From Mycobacterium deserti (GTDB lineage Bacteria; Actinomycetota; Actinomycetes; Mycobacteriales; Mycobacteriaceae), in contig NZ_JAODWD010000005.1 in assembly GCF_025345615.1 (NCBI RefSeq), positions 124,001 to 188,000 on the forward strand: a stretch of 64,000 nt of DNA. The letters run 5' to 3'. Position numbers and translations under genes: made by a program. The notes under the pieces are model-generated. The model was given only the letters and a program-made list of their open reading frames with translations, did not search any database and had not been told where the DNA came from. Of this stretch, positions 60,342-64,000 are shown in pieces (position 1 is the first letter of the stretch; each line of letters opens with the position of its first letter).

Positions 60342-61089
60342 CCTCGCGCATGACGCCGCCCGTCGACGCCAGGATCTGACTGCGGTTCTCTAGATGCAGC
60401 GCTGCCTCCAGGCTCGAGGCCTCGAGATTGGCCCACAGCACCTGCTTGGTCGACTCGACGCCGAACTTCCCGTAGCCACAGACGGTTTCGGCAATGTGGA
60501 GCGCTTCGTCGGTCGCATCGTCGACGACACGCGATACGAGGCCGATTCGCAGCGCCTCCTCGGCTTCCACCGCCCGCGCGGTGAGGATCAGGTCGAATGC
60601 CGTTCCGGCGCCGACAATCCGGGGCAGCGTGTAGCTGACACCGATGTCGCAGCCGCCGAGTCCGAGCTTGATGAACTGTGTGCAGAACTTCGCTGTTCTC
60701 GACGCAACTCGGATGTCACATGCCAGCGCGATACCCATGCCGCCGCCGTACGCCGGCCCGTTGACCGCGGCGATGACCGGTTGGCGCAGGCGATGGATGC
60801 GTGCGGTGAGGTCGGCGATGCGCTCCTGCCAACGCATGCCCGACCGCGGGAACTCGGTTCCACCGCCCGCCTGGTCCGGGTTGGACTCAGTGAGGTCGAG
60901 GCCCGAGCAGAAGCCGCGGCCCGCGCCGGTGATGACGACGGCGCGGCAATCGTTGTTCGCGGCGATGTCGATGAGCGCGGAGTGCAGATCCTCCACCAGG
61001 TCGTGGTTCAGTGCGTTGAGCTTTTCCGGCCGGGTCAATGTCAGCAGGGCGATGTCAGGTCGCGGATTGGTCAGCTCCAGGTTCGGCAT
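60310..61089 (-). CDS. Enoyl-CoA hydratase/isomerase family protein
   Basis: 259 residues, crotonase fold. Seen: RPEKLNALNHDLVEDL, oxyanion-hole GAGRGFCSGLDLTE, and the second oxyanion and catalytic region AVNGPAYGGGMGIALACDIRVAS with KLGLGGCDIGVSYTLPRIVG. The catalytic position after GLGG is CD, not the standard E-x-x-P arrangement, so it may not be a classical hydratase. ATG 61089. Next to a SDR and the fatty acid desaturase cluster, consistent with fatty acyl metabolism. Confidence 0.9.
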   Translation of the reverse strand: MPNLELTNPRPDIALLTLTRPEKLNALNHDLVEDLHSALIDIAANNDCRAVVITGAGRGFCSGLDLTESNPDQAGGGTEFPRSGMRWQERIADLTARIHRLRQPVIAAVNGPAYGGGMGIALACDIRVASRTAKFCTQFIKLGLGGCDIGVSYTLPRIVGAGTAFDLILTARAVEAEEALRIGLVSRVVDDATDEALHIAETVCGYGKFGVESTKQVLWANLEASSLEAALHLENRSQILASTGGVMREATEAFRHRQR

Positions 61090-61120
61090 GCGCCTCACGC
61101 TAGCGGTGGGGCGATGGTGT

Positions 61121-61795
61121 CTACACCCTGCTGCGCCAACCGGTCACGCCGACGACGATCAGCCGCAACTGTTTGACCGCGACGCGCCTGATCTCCTCGA
61201 GCGCAGCCGGATCGCTTGCGTCCTCGATCGCTTCGGCTATGGAGATCATCGCGTTGACGATCAGGGTGGCCAGAATGTTGAGGTCTTCGCCGCTCCAGGT
61301 GTTCAGGCCGGGGAACCGGGCGAGGTCGATGGCCAGTTCCGAAGTGATCAACCGGATCTCGGTGCGAATCGCATAGCGCAGCACCGTCAGTCCGCTCGAC
61401 CTCTCCCGGCCGATGAATCGCCAGTGTTCGCGGCGCTCGTTGACGCCCTCGATGAGCATGTCAACCGACGACTCGATGACCCGATTCGGGTCCAGCTTGC
61501 CCGCGCGCGCGCCGCGCAGCATGTCGCGCAGCGCCCGAAACGATTCGTCGATGAGCACTAGTCCCAGCGCCTCCATCGACTCGAAATGCCGGTAGAAGGC
61601 GGCGGGCACTATGCCCGCTTCGCGGGTGACCTCGCGAAGGCTCAGCGCGCCGAAACTCTGCTCCTCGAGCAATTTCAGCGCGGCGTCGACGATGGCACGC
61701 CGGGTGGCTTCCTTGCGCTCTTCGCGCGACGGAGATTCTCGCGAGCGCGACCTACTCGAGCGGCTCGTCCGTGAGCTAGACGACCGGTTCGACAT
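61121..61795 (-). CDS. TetR-family regulator, DesT-like
   Basis: 224 residues. After a Ser/Arg-rich tail (SRSSRSRSRESPSREER), the HTH reads ATRRAIVDAALKLLEEQSFG, SLREVTREAGIVPAAFYRHF, closely resembling Pseudomonas DesT, the acyl-CoA-sensing repressor of the desCB desaturase operon. The C-terminal ligand domain ends VAVKQLRLIVVGVTGWRSRV, also DesT-like. It is divergent from the ferredoxin reductase/desaturase pair, exactly the DesT arrangement. Predicted to sense acyl-CoA saturation and repress that operon. Confidence 0.88.
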   Translation of the reverse strand: MSNRSSSSRTSRSSRSRSRESPSREERKEATRRAIVDAALKLLEEQSFGALSLREVTREAGIVPAAFYRHFESMEALGLVLIDESFRALRDMLRGARAGKLDPNRVIESSVDMLIEGVNERREHWRFIGRERSSGLTVLRYAIRTEIRLITSELAIDLARFPGLNTWSGEDLNILATLIVNAMISIAEAIEDASDPAALEEIRRVAVKQLRLIVVGVTGWRSRV

Positions 61796-61804
61796 ATAAC
61801 CAAG

Positions 61805-61820
61805 AGTACAACTGTTTACT
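61805..61820. promoter_or_regulatory. Candidate DesT-like operator
   Basis: AGTACAACTGTTTACT: arms AGTA/TACT with a partly symmetric centre (A at position 6 pairs with T at 11), 10 bp upstream of the regulator's start and 153 bp from the reductase start. The GTAxAAC/GTTTAC character matches the type of site bound by DesT-like TetR regulators. Suited to autorepression; a second site nearer the reductase was not found. Confidence 0.4.
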
Positions 61821-61972
61821 TAGTCGATTTGAATAGCTGTCGCTGCACCGGCGGTGTTTGCGGTGCGTGAACGCCGGAGTAGATGGGTTCACAGTCGTTC
61901 ACTCATGTGTTTCGGGCCACAAGCTGGACGAATTCGTTGACTGTGGTAGCGCAATAGTTGCATCGTGTACAC

Positions 61973-63025
61973 ATGTTCACCGAAACTCTGACGCGGCGGG
62001 TGCTCCGGTCACCGCTGGTCGACCTGCTCACGGGTCCACACGGGGTGGACCGGTACACCGAGCTGGTCGAGCCCACCTGGACGCAGGGCGACGCCCGCGC
62101 CAGGGTGGTCGCCGTGCGGCGGCAGACGCCACGCAGCGTCACGCTCACCTTGGAACCCAATAAAGCGTTCACCGGATTTCGCGCCGGCCAACACATCAAC
62201 CTGACGGTCGAGATCGACGGTCGCCGGCGCACCCGCCCCTACTCGCCTGCGAGCGCCGAAGGCTCGCCCTACATCGAGCTCACCATCGGCCACCACGACG
62301 GCGGGCTGGTGTCGACCCACCTGTGCGAGCACGCAAGGCCCGGCATGGTCGTCGGGCTCGACTCGGTCGGCGGCGACTTCGTCCTGCCCGCGCTGCGTCC
62401 GCGACGGATCCTGTTCGTCTCGGGCGGTAGCGGTATCACCCCGGTGATGTCGATGCTGCGCACCATGCGCGACGAGGGCTCCGACCGCGAGATCGCCTTC
62501 GTTCATTACGCGCGATCGCCGGAGGAGGCCTGCTACGCCGACGAGCTCGCCGCGATGGCCGGGGTGCGGGTGCTGCACGGCTACACCCGCGAGGGCGCCG
62601 GGGATCTGGACGGCCACTTCGACGCCGACCACCTGGCAGCGGCGATGCCCCGACCCGACGCTGTCTTCGTGTGCGGGCCGCCCGCGCTGGTAGAGGCCGT
62701 CCGCGCGCACTGCCCGGATGCGAAGGCCGAGTCCTTCGTCCCGCCCGTCATCACCGTGCCTGCCGAATCGTCAGGCGGTCGTATCGTTTTCGCCGACGCG
62801 GCGGTCGACACGGTCGACGACGGCCGACCGATCCTCGAGCAAGCCGAGGCCGCCGGCCTCACACCAGACAGCGGATGCCGAATGGGCATCTGCCACAGCT
62901 GCACCCGCCGTAAGACACGCGGCGCGGTGAAAAATCTGATCACCGGAGCGGTGTCAGGCGTCGAAGAGGAGGACATCCAAATCTGTGTGTCCGCCCCCGT
63001 TGGCGACGTCGAGATCGCACTCTAA
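61973..63025 (+). CDS. Ferredoxin reductase-type electron carrier for the desaturase (Rv3230c-like)
   Basis: 350 residues: FAD domain with the RTRPYSPASAEG motif near residue 90, NAD(P) domain GGSGITPVMSMLRT (about 150) and FVCGPPALVEAV, and C-terminal plant-type [2Fe-2S] domain DSGCRMGICHSCTRRK with the last ligand in IQICVSAPVGDV. Transfers electrons from NADPH to the desaturase encoded downstream. ATG 61973 is chosen. The desaturase follows 13 bp later with its own ribosome site. Confidence 0.93.
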   Translation: MFTETLTRRVLRSPLVDLLTGPHGVDRYTELVEPTWTQGDARARVVAVRRQTPRSVTLTLEPNKAFTGFRAGQHINLTVEIDGRRRTRPYSPASAEGSPYIELTIGHHDGGLVSTHLCEHARPGMVVGLDSVGGDFVLPALRPRRILFVSGGSGITPVMSMLRTMRDEGSDREIAFVHYARSPEEACYADELAAMAGVRVLHGYTREGAGDLDGHFDADHLAAAMPRPDAVFVCGPPALVEAVRAHCPDAKAESFVPPVITVPAESSGGRIVFADAAVDTVDDGRPILEQAEAAGLTPDSGCRMGICHSCTRRKTRGAVKNLITGAVSGVEEEDIQICVSAPVGDVEIAL

Positions 63026-63038
63026 GGAAGGAGTGGCC

Positions 63039-64000
63039 ATGACTGCACCAACCATCACGCAGCAGAAGACCCTCGAGAAGACCGTCGCCGGCCAGCGCAT
63101 CACGCTCACACCGGAGCAGTCCGAGGAATTCGGCCGCGAACTGGACGCGCTCAAGGAGCGCGTCATCGCCGACCTCGGCGAGCGAGACACCACCTACATC
63201 CGACGAATCATCAAGAGCCAACGCGGTTTGGAGGTCGCGGGCCGTGCACTGCTGTTCGGCGGTATCTTCCCGCCGTTCTGGCTCGCGGGCACCGCCATGC
63301 TGGGGCTGTCGAAGATCCTCGACAACATGGAGATCGGCCACAACGTCATGCACGGCCAGTACGACTGGACCGGCGACCCCGCGTTGTCGAGCAAGAAGTT
63401 CGAATGGGACACCGCGTGCCCGGCCGATCAGTGGCGGCACTCGCACAACTACATGCACCACACCTACACCAACATCGTCGGCATGGACCGCGACGTCGGC
63501 TACGGCATCCTGCGGATGAGCGAAGACCAGCGGTGGAGCCCGTACTTCCTGGGCAACCCGGTGTACGCCTTCCTGCTCATGGTGTTGTTCCAGTACGGGG
63601 TTGCGCTGCACGAGTTGGAAACTGAGCGCATCCGCGCCGGCGAGATCTCGGTCGCGGACAAGCGTGAGATTCTTGAAGAAATCTGGCGCAAGACCAGGAA
63701 GCAGACGCTCAAGGACTACGTGGCCTTCCCGCTGCTGGCCGGGCCGTTCGCGCCGTGGGTGTTCGCGGGCAACATGACCGCCAACCTGATGCGCAACGTG
63801 TGGTCCTACATGATCATCTTCTGCGGACATTTCCCCGAAGACGTCCAGGAGTTCTCGATCGAGGAGACCAAGGCCGAAACCCGCGGTCAGTGGTACTTCC
63901 GGCAGATTCTCGGTTCGGCGAACCTGACCGGCGGCAAGCTGTTTCACATCTTGAGCGGCAATCTGTCGTTCCAGATCGAGCACCACCTGTTCCCCGATAT
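63039..64000 (+). CDS. desA3: Membrane fatty acyl-CoA delta-9 desaturase DesA3-like (partial, 3' end outside window)
   Basis: 320 codons present. Membrane di-iron desaturase that inserts a double bond in stearoyl-CoA. His boxes: H101-NVM-H105, H136-xxx-HH (140-141) in WRHSHNYMHHTYTN, and H315-H316 in QIEHHLFPD at the window edge. Hydrophobic segments lie about residues 68-90 and 230-260. ATG 63039 with AGGAAGGAG upstream. Together with the reductase it matches Rv3230c-Rv3229c of M. tuberculosis and desCB of Pseudomonas. Probably repressed by the DesT-like regulator. Confidence 0.95.
   Translation, partial: MTAPTITQQKTLEKTVAGQRITLTPEQSEEFGRELDALKERVIADLGERDTTYIRRIIKSQRGLEVAGRALLFGGIFPPFWLAGTAMLGLSKILDNMEIGHNVMHGQYDWTGDPALSSKKFEWDTACPADQWRHSHNYMHHTYTNIVGMDRDVGYGILRMSEDQRWSPYFLGNPVYAFLLMVLFQYGVALHELETERIRAGEISVADKREILEEIWRKTRKQTLKDYVAFPLLAGPFAPWVFAGNMTANLMRNVWSYMIIFCGHFPEDVQEFSIEETKAETRGQWYFRQILGSANLTGGKLFHILSGNLSFQIEHHLFPD

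Noticed and set aside
61937..61970. TTGACT as -35 of the ferredoxin reductase promoter
   Set aside because: No acceptable -10 at 16-18 bp spacing; left unassigned.

Overview
The window is chromosomal DNA from a high-GC actinobacterium, almost certainly a rapidly growing Mycobacterium (Mycolicibacterium). Gene content and order recall the M. tuberculosis Rv3300c-Rv3360 segment (folD, metX/metC, trpS, dacB1, sigJ, sdhABCD, cdd-deoA-add, upp, pmmB, deoD, amiB1/amiA1, lpdA, glpD2), read in mirror order. A chromosomal Erm methyltransferase beside folD and a monomeric isocitrate dehydrogenase next to the met genes fit fast growers rather than the tuberculosis complex. No rRNA, tRNA, insertion sequence, prophage or CRISPR array was seen. 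Homologue names and gene order are from memory, not from a search.

Layout. 0-4.9 kb: partial gene, small secreted protein, Old Yellow Enzyme oxidoreductase, folD, DUF3017 membrane protein, Erm rRNA methyltransferase with a WhiB7-like promoter and a possible leader peptide, and a Phd-type antitoxin/zeta-type kinase pair with a palindromic operator. 4.9-8.3 kb: methionine operon (MetY, MetX, methyltransferase) under a SAM-IV riboswitch. 8.6-15.2 kb: icd, hydrolase, type II NADH dehydrogenase, trpS and a YihY-family gene that looks internally deleted. 15.2-17.8 kb: SMR exporter under a guanidine-III riboswitch, nitronate monooxygenase-like protein, DacB1. 17.8-23.8 kb: a probable putrescine/GABA-type amine catabolism module (Lrp regulator, class III aminotransferase, aldehyde dehydrogenase, APC permease). 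23.9-25.9 kb: ECF41 sigma factor SigJ, its carboxymuconolactone-decarboxylase partner with a recognisable ECF41 promoter, and a Trp-rich secreted protein. 25.9-29.4 kb: sdhCDAB.

29.6-51.7 kb: nucleoside salvage (cdd, deoA, add, upp, pmmB, deoD) interspersed with a two-domain acidic protein, a translationally coupled pair of dynamin-like GTPases plus an SRPBCC protein, a WXG/NlpC-P60 peptidase with an EspC-like partner, a MarR regulator divergent from an AbrB-family membrane protein, two M20 amidohydrolases, LpdA, GlpD2 and an RluA-type pseudouridine synthase. 51.7-61.1 kb is the accessory part: a 1079-residue surface protein with near-identical 100-residue repeats and a YVTN propeller, a secreted GH2 glycosidase, a MOSC protein, a small polyproline secreted protein, a decayed NmrA-like gene, an SDR and an enoyl-CoA hydratase. 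The window ends in a DesT-like TetR regulator divergent from a ferredoxin reductase/acyl-CoA desaturase pair (Rv3230c/desA3-like), cut off by the window edge.

The most informative features are regulatory: the promoter and leader of erm, two riboswitches of different classes, the ECF41 promoter, and operators for the toxin-antitoxin, MarR and DesT-like systems. Many starts lie 6-7 nt after a TANNNT hexamer, consistent with frequent leaderless transcription.
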